From Lophius americanus (lineage: Eukaryota; Chordata; Actinopteri; Lophiiformes; Lophiidae), in NCBI GenBank assembly GCA_037951165.1, contig JBBDHG010000186.1, positions 453,501-517,500 of the forward strand: a DNA stretch of 64,000 nucleotides, written 5' to 3'. The notes under the pieces are model-generated. The model was not told the DNA's origin. It saw only the letters and a program-made list of their open reading frames with translations, and searched no databases. Below are positions 34,821-45,365 of this stretch, in pieces. Every line of letters starts with the position of its first letter. Position 1 is the stretch's first letter. The translations under genes were made by a program, and so were the position numbers.

Positions 34821-36243
34821 AGTAGACTCCACAGTTTGCCTCTCTTTACTGGCCTCCTATAAAATCAAAAACTCCTCTACTGTTGTTATTGTTGTCTGAA
34901 CTTACGACTCTGCCGTCTTCTGCACGTAAAGATTTCGATGTAAAGGACTCAGAGAAAAATTTGGTCGCTGACACGTACGTTTGAGACAAAGGGCTTTATT
35001 TTGTACGTGTTGAGGTTAAATAAGGTTTAAGACGACACAGATTGATTTTTGTGGCACTAAACCGGTTTCACAGAAGACAAGGAGGCTTGAAAAAGGAAAC
35101 CTAAAGAAAAACAGAGGAAAGGTCAAAAAGTTATACAGCAGGATACGTGGAAGAGTCAGATTTAGAGTCCAGATTTTAAAGAGTTTAATCCTCAGCTCTG
35201 GCTGGAGCTCGGGCAAAAGCTCCATGTGCTTCTCAGCTCATCAGGGGAAACCTGAAAAACACGTTGACTAATCTATCCTCTTGTTTCTTACAGGAAGTAA
35301 TGTTTGTCAGAGGAAGTCAGGGCGGGAGGAAGCGCCTGGGGCGCAGTGGTGGTGAAGAGAAAGGTGTCTGCTAACCTCTGATCCAACCACAGGTGGGGCA
35401 AACGGGGCCAAGACTCGCCAAAGACTCATTGGTATTTTAGTAGACAGAGGATAGAATTGAATCACTTTATTGTTATTGTTGCAGAACTATGGAAGGCGGT
35501 GGAGCAGCTCTTGGTTTGGCTCTTGGCAGCCTGTAAAAAACAAAGAAAACAACATCATGGAAGAGCAAAGAAGGAATACTGCAAGAGCTGCTTTGGATGT
35601 TCCCTATTGCACTTAGAGCAGTATTCCTATAAAAATCAATAATAAGCTGTATAAATGTTCACTATAGCTCTTAGGAACATAAATCTGTGAACTGCTGTGA
35701 GCAGTGGGTGTGCTCAGTTCCTCATGGGGGAGTATGGGGGGGTGGAGGTGGGTGGGGGCAGGCGTCTAACAGCCTGTGGATAGAAGCAGTGTAAGGAAGG
35801 GATTTGTGTTCAGTCTGTGGTTTTATGTGACTCTGAGTGCACACAATATTTTTATCCCAATCGCAATCTGAGCTAATCCAAACCAAACATCTAGAACCTG
35901 CTTCCTCTGAGAGCCGGCAGGATTCCTCACTGCTTTTAATCTTCAACACAGAACCAGACAATTAAATGGGCCTCTGTTTTTTTCCCATCCGTCCCTTTTT
36001 CACGAGTGTTCTGATTGATTTTTCGTAATCGGAAATCGTATCTTTCTTTTTTTTGTCAGCAACGTAGGATATTCTTTTGTCCGTTTAATCTCCTAATCAT
36101 GAACTTTTCTCTGCTGCTGTCGAGTTTCTTATGCAGGGTGAAAACTTTCATGTGTTCTGCAAACTGTTGTAAAACGAAGCCTTCAAGTTCCTTCCTCTCT
36201 TTGTCAGAAGGTGTGTCATAGAGTTTATGTTACTCTGTGATAA
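34821..36243 (+). other. Non-coding stretch with a possible SINE-like tail
   Basis: About 35454-35486 reads 'gaattgaatcactttattgt', 'tattgttgcagaac', like a fish LINE/SINE tail ('actttattgtcattg'). A splice-like 'ttcttacag' at 35286-35294 precedes text whose phase-1 frame soon meets a stop, so I do not call an AHR exon there. Nothing else is supported. Confidence 0.35.
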
Positions 36244-36420
36244 CTATTACGCAGATGATGCAGTTTTATATAAATAACCACCCTCATTCCTGCACAACGC
36301 TCTGCCTCAGATGTCGTTCAGTCTCACGTCGCTCAACTCAAGCTGGTGTTAAAGGCGTACGAGTCCAAGCTCACTCTCTGGAAGTGACAAAGAGTGACGA
36401 TGTAATAAATGTTCTCCCCA
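36244..36420 (+). mobile_element. LINE reverse-transcriptase fragment with YADD motif
   Basis: The plus strand reads YADDAVLY at 36248-36271, the catalytic metal-binding motif of reverse transcriptase. After a frame change it reads VAQLKLVLKAYESKL, which corresponds to the downstream 'LKLVLNADKTK' block of Rex1/L2/CR1-type fish LINEs. About 60 codons remain, with frame breaks, so it is dead. The flanks are not recognisable as LINE. Confidence 0.75.
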
Positions 36421-37411
36421 TGTGATTATTTTGTTAAAGAATTCCTTTTGGACTTCTTCTCGTTTATCTTTGTACAAACATGTTTAAAAAGCAATAATAA
36501 AAAGGGTTGATGCTCTCAAAAATTGTTACAAATGATTGCCAGAGTTGAAGGCGAGTCAGGAAAAAAGACTTTTGATAGGCTCCGCCCCCTTCATTTCTTA
36601 ATTAAAGTACAGAAGGAACTGGTACTGTCAGAACTACTTAGCAGCACTTAAAGGAAGTTTGGAACTATCTGATTGTTGCCAAAAAAGTTGTTGATAGCAG
36701 GTGTATGGTTCTGTACCATGGTTCTGTACCATGGTTCTGTTGGGACCATGTCTGCGCTGCTCTCTGGGCCAGGTTGGTGATGTTGATATTAAAGAGGATT
36801 TCACCTGGCTGAATGAAGGATCCTGCGGTGACTGTCCTCCAGTGAGATCATCTAAACCGTAGTTTAGTAGAGTCAGCAGGGTCGATTGTATTTGTTTATT
36901 AAAGAGCTCATCCTTCCTCCTCTTGGACAATAAGCACTTCATCACACAGCAAATGTCAGATCGTAAGAGAGTGAGGCAACTGTTTACATCGTCATCTAAA
37001 GACTAAACTGGTGACTAATTCAACCGCAAGGCGAGATCCATGAGTTACTCAGAGCGATACACATGACGATGGTGGCGAGGGAATGCTCTCTGAGGCACCA
37101 GCTGGGACTCGTGGTAGGGACTTGTTTTCATGACCTCACCAGAGGGGGCAAACGGGGTTAACCCGGTTCTTATCATTTCTAGAACCACTGGACAGGATTC
37201 AGAGAAGTTTTACCCATTCTTTTTTGAAATTGTCCTCAATTCCCATTTTTTGGCATCACATTCACCGGCGATGGAGGTCAAGGTTGATCTCAGCATCACG
37301 TTTTGAGGAGGACATCCCTGTTATTTCAAGTTTTCAATTCTCAATGCTCAAAATTTGACTGGAAATTATTTGACTTGAACTTGAATATATCTCTGCATCA
37401 TCCCGCACGCT
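36421..37411. other. Non-coding stretch with a small 13/14-bp repeat
   Basis: At 36706-36740 the phrase 'atggttctgtacc' occurs twice and a third time in part. A minus-strand 103-codon frame (36634-36945) spans it without a recognised domain. Confidence 0.4.
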
Positions 37412-37468
37412 ACACCTGTCAGCCATAACATTAAAACCATCTGCTAGCCCTTGTGTAGGTCCCTTTTT
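37412..37468 (+). mobile_element. Tc1-like transposon terminal fragment (left end)
   Basis: 'tacacctgtcagccataaca', 'ttaaaaccatctgctagccc', 'ttgtgtaggtccct' matches the terminal sequence of a widespread vertebrate Tc1-type element ('gtcagccataacattaaaac', 'cttgtgtaggtcc'). It belongs with 37725-37905 as one interrupted copy. Confidence 0.7.
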
Positions 37469-37478
37469 CTAAGATGCG

Positions 37479-37558
37479 ATTACTCAAGTAGTAACAGTAC
37501 CAAAAATATGTTCTGAAGTACAGTACTTGTGTAAATGTACTTAGTTACTATCCTCAGT
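37479..37558 (-). mobile_element. Fragment of the AAGTAACTAAGTAC MITE (minus orientation)
   Basis: On the minus strand it reads 'gatagtaactaagtacattt', 'acacaagtactgtacttcag'. This is the beginning of the same fish MITE family called at 49333-51992. It sits between the two halves of the Tc1-like copy, so it either inserted into it or was joined by rearrangement. Confidence 0.6.
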
Positions 37559-37724
37559 TCACACCTCCGCGTGAATATGAATTTGAACCTGAGTTACATA
37601 CTTTCAATGTCTGTGCCACATCTGTGTCATTCCGGTTGACAGGTGTGAATTTGTGACCTACTTGTGGCTTTTATTCATCTGGAATGTAATCTGCATGAAA
37701 CATTTGCGTTTCGTTTTGCAGACC

Positions 37725-37905
37725 ACTTTGGTAGGTTCTAACCAAAGCCAACAATACCCGTAGTTCTGGAGAGGCAGACATCACAATGTGGTCTTTGTCA
37801 AAGTTTCTCAGGTGCTTCTGCGTGTCCATTTTTTTTACCTGCTTCCAACATCAACTTCAAGACAAAAGGTTCACTTGTTGGCTAATGTATCCCACTCACT
37901 TATGG
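37725..37905 (-). mobile_element. Tc1-like transposase N-terminal region and right end
   Basis: 'acatcacaatgtggtctttg', 'tcaaagtttctca', 'gtccattttttttacctgct', 'tccaacatcaacttcaagac', 'aaaaggttcacttgttggct', 'aatgtatcccactcactta'. In the family this stretch holds the antisense of the transposase start (Met-Gly-Lys region) and the 5' leader. The middle and 3' end of the transposase are missing, so the copy is non-functional. Confidence 0.65.
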
Positions 37906-38026
37906 AAACCATGGCAACCAGTAAATACGTGTTGGGCTGTTTGAGGGGGAAATTTTAACAAAAAGAGTTAGAGGGACATTCCAGGATTTCAGGTGTCTTG
38001 TTCTGACAGTGTCACAGTAACTTTAA

Positions 38027-39308
38027 TAGTGGCGAAACCTCAGAGGAAAGTACATGAACTCACAGAAAAATAAACATACATAAATAAAGATAGTGGAGAA
38101 AACCCAGAGGAAAGTACATGAACTCACAGAAAAATAAACATACATAAATAAAGATAGTGGAGAAAACCCAGAGGAAAGTACATGAACTCACAGAAAAATA
38201 AACATACATAAATAAAGATAGTGGAGAAACCTCAGAGGAAAGTACATGAACTCACAGAAAAATAAACATACATAAATAAAAATAGTGGAGAAACCTCGGA
38301 TGAAAGTACATGAACTCACAGAAAAATAAACATACATAAATAAAAATAGTGGAGAAAACCCAGAGGAAAGTACATGAACTCACAGAAAAATAAACATACA
38401 TAAATAAAGATAGTGGAGAAAACCCAGAGGAAAGTACATGAACTCACAGAAAAATAAACATACATAAATAAAAAGATAGTGGAGAAAACCCAGAGGAAAG
38501 TACATGAACTCACAGGAAAATAAACATACATAAATAAAGATAGTGGAGAAAACCCAGAGGAAAGTACATGAACTCACAGAAAAATAAACATACATAAATA
38601 AAGATAGTGGAGAAACCTCAGAGGAAAGTACATGAACTCACAGAAAAATAAACATACATAAATAAAAATAGTGGAGAAACCTCGGATGAAAGTACATGAA
38701 CTCACAGAAAAATAAACATACATAAATAAAAATAGTGGAGAAAACCCAGAGGAAAGTACATGAACTCACAGAAAAATAAACATACATAAATAAAGATAGT
38801 GGAGAAAACCCAGAGGAAAGTACATGAACTCACAGAAAAATAAACATACATAAATAAAGATAGTGGAGAAAACCCAGAGGAAAGTACATGAACTCACAGA
38901 AAAATAAACATACATAAATAAAAATAGTGGAGAAAACCCAGAGGAAAGTACATGAACTCACAGAAAAATAAACATACATAAATAAAAATAGTGGAGAAAA
39001 CCCAGAGGAAAGTACATGAACTCACAGAAAAATAAACATACATAAATAAAGATAGTGGAGAAACCTCAGAGGAAAGTACATGAACTCACAGAAAAATAAA
39101 CATACATAAATAAAAATAGTGGAGAAACCTCGGATGAAAGTACATGAACTCACAGAAAAATAAACATACATAAATAAAAATAGTGGAGAAACCTCAGAGG
39201 AAAGTACATGAACTCACAGGAAAATAAACATACATAAATAAAAATAGTGGAGAAACCCCTGAGGAAAGTACATGAACACAATGGCAAATAAAGATCCATA
39301 AATAATAA
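38027..39308 (+). repeat. 64-bp satellite array, 20 units, higher-order structure
   Basis: Each unit runs 'tagtggagaaaacccagagg', 'aaagtacatgaactcacaga', 'aaaataaacatacataaata', 'aaga' or 'aaaa'. Three main variants differ in the segment after 'ggaga': P 'aaacccagagg', Q 'aacctcagagg', R 'aacctcggatg'. The order is Q P P Q R P P P P Q R P P P P P Q R Q plus one degenerate unit ('cccctgagg'). The Q-R pair recurs after 6 and 7 units, so multi-unit blocks were copied. Short minus-strand frames here are by-products. Confidence 0.97.
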
Positions 39309-40099
39309 ACACTTGTTTGTGAGTCAGGGAGGTCGTGACCCCGACGCCTCAGCTGTTTTGGACACGGTTAGGTTCATGTGGAGAGCTTTTAAGGGCTGGT
39401 ACTTTACCCTTGCTGGAATACTGCTTTTGTGGGAACTACTTAAAGTTATAGACAGAATATTGTGATTCTGATCCTCATGAGTCATAGTGATTAAGACTGA
39501 ACTAAATGTTCATTTCACTCTACATTACCTCTAGTGTGTTTCCAACTGGAACTTCAAAGGTCGGAAGAAGCAAGAACTATAGAATCAAATATGCATGTGA
39601 AGAAGAAAGATGGAACGGTTAAAATTGTCGTGAGGTGAAAATGGAGTGAGGAATTGTTGATTGTTTGTGTGTGTCCCCCCCCACAATTCATCACTCTTTT
39701 TCTTTCTTCTTTTTTTTCCTACTTCTGATACAGAACTTTCCTGGGACTCTTTTTTACCCCACTTTTTTTAGCCGTTGATCTTATTTTATGAACCCTGCAG
39801 TTATTACAGATCCAGCGGGACAAAGACATTTGATCACCATTGACCAGACTGTGCTGTAATAAGTACAAACAGTGATGAAGACTAATTCTCAGAGTCAGGA
39901 TGTGTTCGCTGAGCTGCCGGGCTCTAATTTTCCCTCAGAGGAACAAGCTGTTTCCTGACTTCACTTCCTCTTCATCGGCCCGAATCTGTCCATCAGAGCC
40001 AGCATCGCTTCTCACTGGATGATGTGCGAGCTGCTGAAGGATGACTCTTACGTAACTAGAGGCTGATCGGCTCAGGGCGCCGTCCAACGATACCATAAC
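39309..40099. other. Non-coding stretch, no gene recognised
   Basis: The right end (about 39980-40099) may belong to the LINE whose motif A follows, but no protein similarity is clear there. Confidence 0.35.
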
Positions 40100-40157
40100 T
40101 CAAGTAGTTGTAGATCTTTCAGCCGCATTTGGAGCCGGCGATCAATCTTGATTTGTT
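40100..40157 (+). mobile_element. LINE reverse-transcriptase motif A fragment
   Basis: The frame from 40107 reads VVDLSAAFGAGDQS and then a stop. It corresponds to the 'LLDLSAAFDTVDH' motif A of fish L2/Rex-type reverse transcriptases, with the second aspartate region degraded. Very short; dead. Confidence 0.65.
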
Positions 40158-40393
40158 TCTTTACTCCTTAAACATTTTCATGTTTCTGTTGTTGCAGTGG
40201 GGAAGGCTGTCGTCCAGACCTCGACTGCTGGTTGTTCTTAATCCAAACATTGATGTGATGGAATAAAACTGGACCAAATTCTTTTTGAAATGTTGTTTTC
40301 TATTTGAAATATTAATATGTGTCTTAGATTTTAAAAAGATCGTTATATGAAATTGGTGATTTTTCTTCTCCATTCGACCCAGACCTGTGCATC

Positions 40394-40857
40394 CTTCTCC
40401 ATCACCTCTTCATCCCTTCATCCCCTCGCCCCTTCATCCCTTCATCCCCTCGCGCCTTCATCCCCTCAGCCCTTCATCCCCTCAGCCCTTCATCCCCTCA
40501 CCCCTTCATCCCCTCACCTCTTCATCCCCTCACCCCTCAGCCCTTCATCCCCTCGCCCCTTCATCCCTTCATCCCCTCGCCCCTTCATCCCTTCATCCCC
40601 TCGCCCCTTCATCCCCTCATCCCCTCAGCCCTTCATCCCCTCACCCCTTCATCCCCTCACCTCTTCATCCCCTCAGCCCTTCATCCCCTCACCTCTTCAT
40701 CCCCTCACCCTTTCATCCCCTCACCCCTTCATCCCCTCACCCCTTCATCCCCTCACCTCTTCATCCCCTCACCTCTTCATCCCCTCACCCTTTCATCCCC
40801 TCACCCCTTCATCCCCTCTCCCCTTCATCCCCTCACCCCTTCATCCCTTCACCCTCT
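40394..40857 (+). repeat. 16-bp pyrimidine-rich minisatellite, about 29 units
   Basis: The unit is 'ccccttcatcccctca', with 'cctcttca', 'gcccttca', 'cgccccttca' and 'tttcatc' variants. The plus strand is almost only C and T apart from the A of each 'tca'. Absence of stop codons makes two plus-strand frames open (repeats of HPFIPSPL), which I read as artefacts. The strand asymmetry makes triplex (H-DNA) formation conceivable. Confidence 0.95.
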
Positions 40858-42546
40858 CCGTGTTGCTCTTGTTTGTAATTACGAGGTGAACTCGGAGTGA
40901 CAGCATTACTGCTCAGATCAGCCACCAGCAGCAATTATATACTTTAATCATAAGTATTTATGATTATATGTGTTGACTGTAAGTACTCCATAATTATAAA
41001 CTTTAATTATAAGATTTTTATAATTATATGTTTGAATGATACAAAAGAACAAATCAGCTTCTTCTATAAGCTAATACATTTAAATTAATATTTATCAACC
41101 TGTTGATCCTTCTAGTTTCATAAACTGGCTGTTTGGTCTACTATACAACAACAACAACAACAACAACAAAAAGTCATTCATTCGAAAAGAGAAGAAAAGA
41201 AATAGAGCATAAACCTGAAGTCAATCCTTGCTGAATTGATTTAAAGCAGATATAGACAGATGGATCTAGTATTCCTTTTTTCTTTACTGCTGCTGTCTCT
41301 TTATAAACGACGTCGGAGCAGAACTCTGTTCTGTTCTGTTCTATGTTCTACCCCAGCAGCAGAACATCGTCCACATTTAGCTGGAAAAGCATGACGAGGG
41401 AATATTTGTAGCAACCAGATGACCTTTAAATGGCCCGCCTACCTCAGCCCCCCCCCACCTCTTCATGAAACCTGTCTGTGGCTCCGTGGAAAGGCTGATT
41501 GTAAATCTCTAATGTCTGTTAATCTTCAAATAGTTGCATGAATAAGCCAATCAGGATCAAGCACTGAACAAACAAGAGAGATACGTGGGCGATGAGAGTT
41601 TGCTCTTCGCTGCGACTCGACACGTCTGGACCTCCGGCAGCATTGCTCTCGTTCTAATAACAGGGAAGTTAGTTTGGCTCCATCTTTATGGTGGAAATTT
41701 ACTGGCAGCCCGTCGACTCCGCCCCGCTCCTTATGAATGAGAGTTTACACAGGCAGCCAGGCGAGTATGCTCCAGTCATTAAGGAAACGAGAAGCTGCCA
41801 GACTGCAAAAAAGACAGTTTGATCCGCTGTTCACAACAATATGAGCTCGGCAAGAGCAGCTTATCTTCTGTGCAGCAGGAGATCGCCGTTCTCTCTTGGA
41901 TTATCCCTCTTTAGTACGGCAGGAAAACATCGTGTCTCTGTTATAATTCAATCTTCTAACTCTAATCCTATACATTTTATTTTGCTTATCTGGCCTCGGT
42001 TCTTGGTGCGGCGGACCAAACACGTATTCCAAATGTCCCTCTCTCCAGCAACACTTTCCACAGATGAGTTATACAATCCCTCCAAAGAATTTGGGGTCTA
42101 ACCCGGGTTTTCCTTCCTGGAAAACCTCCCTACACCGGGCTGTTCATTGTGGCCTTCGAATCGCTCTTCAGGTGGTGGTACTTGTTCTGATTGTACATTT
42201 ATGACTCCTCTTGAGTAGAAGCCCTGTTCGGCACACAGAGCTGCAGTGTGAAGTTGACCCGGGGATGTGCCTCTGCTAAATGAAACTTCTTGTGTGTCGT
42301 GGCGGGGATCCCCAGCAGCTCTGGGTTACGATATTATCTCCAGAGGATATTGCGATATTTAATATTCTGACATCTGAAACCGGCGTTTGTCGCACGTTTA
42401 TCTCTGCTAGACTCAAACTGTCCTGGACTTGAATCTTCTCTCCTCTGCTGAGCTCAGGTCTGACTGAGCCCCTGAGCAAATGTTGTGCTGGAGTCTCTAA
42501 CCACAGTCTGGATCAGATCTGCTCATGGTGACGGGCTGTGTTGTTT
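40858..42546. other. Non-coding stretch with a (CAA)n run
   Basis: (CAA)n at about 41147-41168. The 86-codon frame at 41841-42101 has no recognised domain. Confidence 0.4.
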
Positions 42547-42815
42547 TCTTAGCTCGCTCCTAGCATTAGCGTTGTCAAACTAATAAGGAGGCGGGTCATT
42601 CATGGCTGCAGACGGCACAATGGGGATCCTGTAATGTCGTCTGAGCCTAACGGCGTGTTCAGTGTTGTTTTTCTGTTCTGAGCCGCTAAATGAACGGCAG
42701 CTCTGGCGTCCTTTGCTAACATTATCTCATGGTTGTGGCATCTGAAGCCTCATGTTCAAAGGACGCTCCTCTGTCACGTCTGTCTTCTTCACCTCTCCGT
42801 GTTTAAAAATCCAAA
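42547..42815 (+). mobile_element. Dispersed element, copy B (pairs with 6561-6775)
   Basis: Shares 'tttcttagc-cgctc', 'agcgttgtcaaac', 'gttgtttttct', 'tcatggttgt' and the 'cgctcctctgtcac' block with copy A, in the same order. Copy B carries an extra 'gcgggtcattcatggctgca' region. It lies partly inside an open frame (42733-43017) that I therefore discount. Confidence 0.6.
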
Positions 42816-43784
42816 AGAGATGGTTGTGTGTGTTTCGCTCAGCGACGGTGATTGCTCGTTGACTTTCTCCAGATGCCTCCATCTTACTTTCCTCAACGTC
42901 TTCTGGCGTGCTGACCTCTGCTGCCCTCAGTGGGAAGACTCTCTAGAGCACCAGCTAGTGGGCAGGAAAAGCCATGTTTTTTTTATTATTCTTTCATCAT
43001 CTTCGTCATCCAGATGACCTAATTAGATTAATGACAGATATATGTTGATGACCACAGTTTTTAATGTTCCTAGACTTTAAGACAGACAACACGGATCGCA
43101 ATTTAATGAAAGATCCCGTATCGTCTGGGATTGTCTCCAGAGACAATGAAGTCAAAGCTTGAGGGAGAAAACTCCCCCTCCCCTCCGTCTCTGCAGCCGT
43201 TTCTGGGAATATTTCTGATCTCTGAAATCAAAGATGGGAAGCTGATAGGGATGCTAGCCACAATGGAAGGGTAGGTGTTCTTAAGTGTGTCACGGTCTGA
43301 ACATTTCTAGTTTGTTTTCTCCTGTTTCTTCATCAGTAAAACTCCCCGTCTTTGATGGGATGCCAGCCGAATTTAAAACAAAGAAAGCTGTCCCCCGGAG
43401 CAGAAAGGTGTGAGGGTATCTACTCTTCATCATTAAGACTTTCACAACACACAGCCTGCAGTCCTCCTTCGTCAGCGCTTTAGTTTCACTTTGAACTCAA
43501 TCCGTTTTCAACTCCTTCTCTTGTTTTACTTTGAAAGCATTTCCCGTCTCACACACGACTAAACACTTTCACAGTTCCTCATTAAATTAATTAGTTGCAG
43601 TCAGAGCTCGACATTTTTCAGCTGCAGTGTTGCGGGTTTCGCTGGGGCCTGCGATCAGTTCATTGGAAAGGGAGAGAAGATTGAAACCGTCTGGTATCAG
43701 TGCTCACCAGTGGGTCCAACGGATCTGCAGCTGATTACTCTAATTTTAAATTAATATTCCAAATGATATTTTTGATGGAGTTGC
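42816..43784. other. Non-coding stretch, no gene recognised
   Basis: No coding region supported. Confidence 0.4.
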
Positions 43785-43873
43785 ACTGATTGTAATTTTC
43801 TTGTTTGGTCACCAATCACTGATTTTCACTAAGTCTGACCGGCCGATACCGAGTTTGGGCTGATTTTTTTGAC
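43785..43873 (+). repeat. Possible MITE fragment ('ccaatcactgatttt...ccgataccgag')
   Basis: 'ggtcaccaatcactgatttt', 'cactaagtctgaccggccga', 'taccgagtttgggctgattt'. The pattern 'caatcaccgatt...tctgatcagccgatacc' recurs in a fish hAT-like MITE as I remember it. Only one copy occurs here. Confidence 0.4.
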
Positions 43874-44116
43874 AGCATAGATAAAAACAGCAGGCCCTCA
43901 GCTGGTTCTGTGCTATCGTTAGCCTCAGCTGCTCTGCTAACAATAGCGTCTTGAATGGGGGTTATTAAATATAAAGTGTGGGATTAAGTTTGTTTTGCAT
44001 AACCTTTTCAGGGTTTTCTCGAAAGCTTTTTTTTCCCTTACTGGTGTTATAAATTCCGAACTTTGTTTTCTGGTTTGCTGGTGAGATTTTTGTAGCCATG
44101 CTAGCTCATGCTAGGT

Positions 44117-44245
44117 GTACGTGTACGCCGCGTGCGTGTACGCCGCGTGCGTGTACGCCGCGTGCGTGTACGCCGCGTGCGTGTACGCCGCGTGCGTGTA
44201 CGCCGCGTGCGTGTACGCCGCGTGCGTACATTCTGCGTGCGTATG
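44117..44245 (+). repeat. 15-bp GC-rich minisatellite rich in GCGTG (XRE core)
   Basis: Seven perfect units 'gtgtacgccgcgtgc' from 44121 to 44225 are followed by a degenerate unit ('gtacattctgcgtgc'). Each unit contains GCGTG once inside, and each perfect junction creates another as GTGCGTG, for about 14 GCGTG pentamers in 120 bp. GCGTG is the invariant core of the AHR-ARNT response element, although the full flanking consensus is not met. The array is also CpG-dense in otherwise CpG-poor DNA. It creates an ACTPR-repeat frame that is not a gene. Confidence 0.95.
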
Positions 44246-45265
44246 CGTTAACATTCTGTAGCAGGAACCCAATCGGCCTCAGGGAGGCTGCTTGGCCCGA
44301 TGAAAATACTCCCTTTGCCCCACGTCTTTCTGACGTCCCTCCTCAGGTTATGTCTGCAAATGTCGTGGCCGCGGTTCTGTCTGGAGGATCAGATATTCTG
44401 ACCTGATAGATTGGCTGACATTGTAAGCATGTAATGATCCTGCTGGATCTGAACGGGAACATTCTGGGACGAGGCTGGACCCTGAGCGGGCCGGGACATT
44501 CTGTCTTCTAACAGATCTGTCTGTAATAATCCCAGATATCTAAGACAGACAGCGGAGACTCCTCCAGTTAGTTCCTTCTTCATCAGGCGTAGATCCGGAT
44601 TCAAGTTGGATCCAACAATGTCACTTGACACTGCAGGAAATCACTTTTCTGAACATTATCCCAGCTGCAGGGGTGGGACCTGCATTATCTAAATAAACAT
44701 GTGAGGTCCGATGTGACCGGCTGAATTTAAATTCGTACTATGTTTTAACCGAAGTGTGTTTTTGTTGACTAATCAGTAATGACAATTACAGTCCTCTGTG
44801 CTGCATGGACTCCAGTTATTCAGTTATTATTGCAGGAACGCTGCCACAGCGTCTGATCCTGAAGTCCACCAGAGAAATGAGCTCACGTCTCGTGTTCTGG
44901 AAGCAAATCTTTGGGCCCGAGTCCCGGTTTTTAAACGCAGCAGTCCTCGGCGCTCTTGCTCTTGTTTACATATTTCAGGTCCTGCAGATGAAAAAGGAGC
45001 CGGCGCCTCCTCCCAGCTGGTTCAGAAATGTCGGCAAACTGGCCCTCATGGCCGCTGGGCCCAAACACCGAAACAATGGCTCTGATTGTGTAATCACTCC
45101 ACAAACTGCAGAGGGCTTCTTTAACCCTTAGATGTCCTCCAGGAAACGGAGCACATGTTGAACATCAACGCCGGCTGAGCAAAGCAGATGGACTTCATTT
45201 CAGATTGTGGGTTATTTTCAAGTAATGACGAGGCAGACATCATCAGGCGTGTGTGTTTGCCACGG
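44246..45265. other. Non-coding stretch, no gene recognised
   Basis: Two overlapping plus-strand frames (44798-45085 and 44805-45131) were inspected. The second has a hydrophobic run (LNAAVLGALALVYIFQVL) but no recognised family or splice context. Left as unsupported. Confidence 0.35.
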
Positions 45266-45365
45266 ATGGAGTATCCATCCATCCATCCAGCCATCCATCC
45301 ATCCATTCATCCAGCCATCCATCCATCCATCCATCCATCCATCCAGCCATCCATCCATCCATCCA
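45266..45365 (+). repeat. (CCAT)n microsatellite with CAGC interruptions
   Basis: 'ccatccatccagccatccat' pattern over about 100 bp. Confidence 0.97.

Noticed and set aside
35286..35402. Possible AHR exon 3 after 'ttgtttcttacag'
   Set aside because: The acceptor looks fair, and the phase-1 frame reads GSNVCQRKSGREEAPG, but it reaches a stop within about 20 codons. No donor or PAS similarity follows.
40347..40889. Proline/serine-rich frames of 180 and 163 codons
   Set aside because: A C/T-only repeat cannot encode stop codons on the plus strand, and two different frames are open over the same bases.
44798..45131. Possible small membrane protein (hydrophobic segment)
   Set aside because: Two different frames overlap here, neither with a known family, and a single hydrophobic run is weak evidence.
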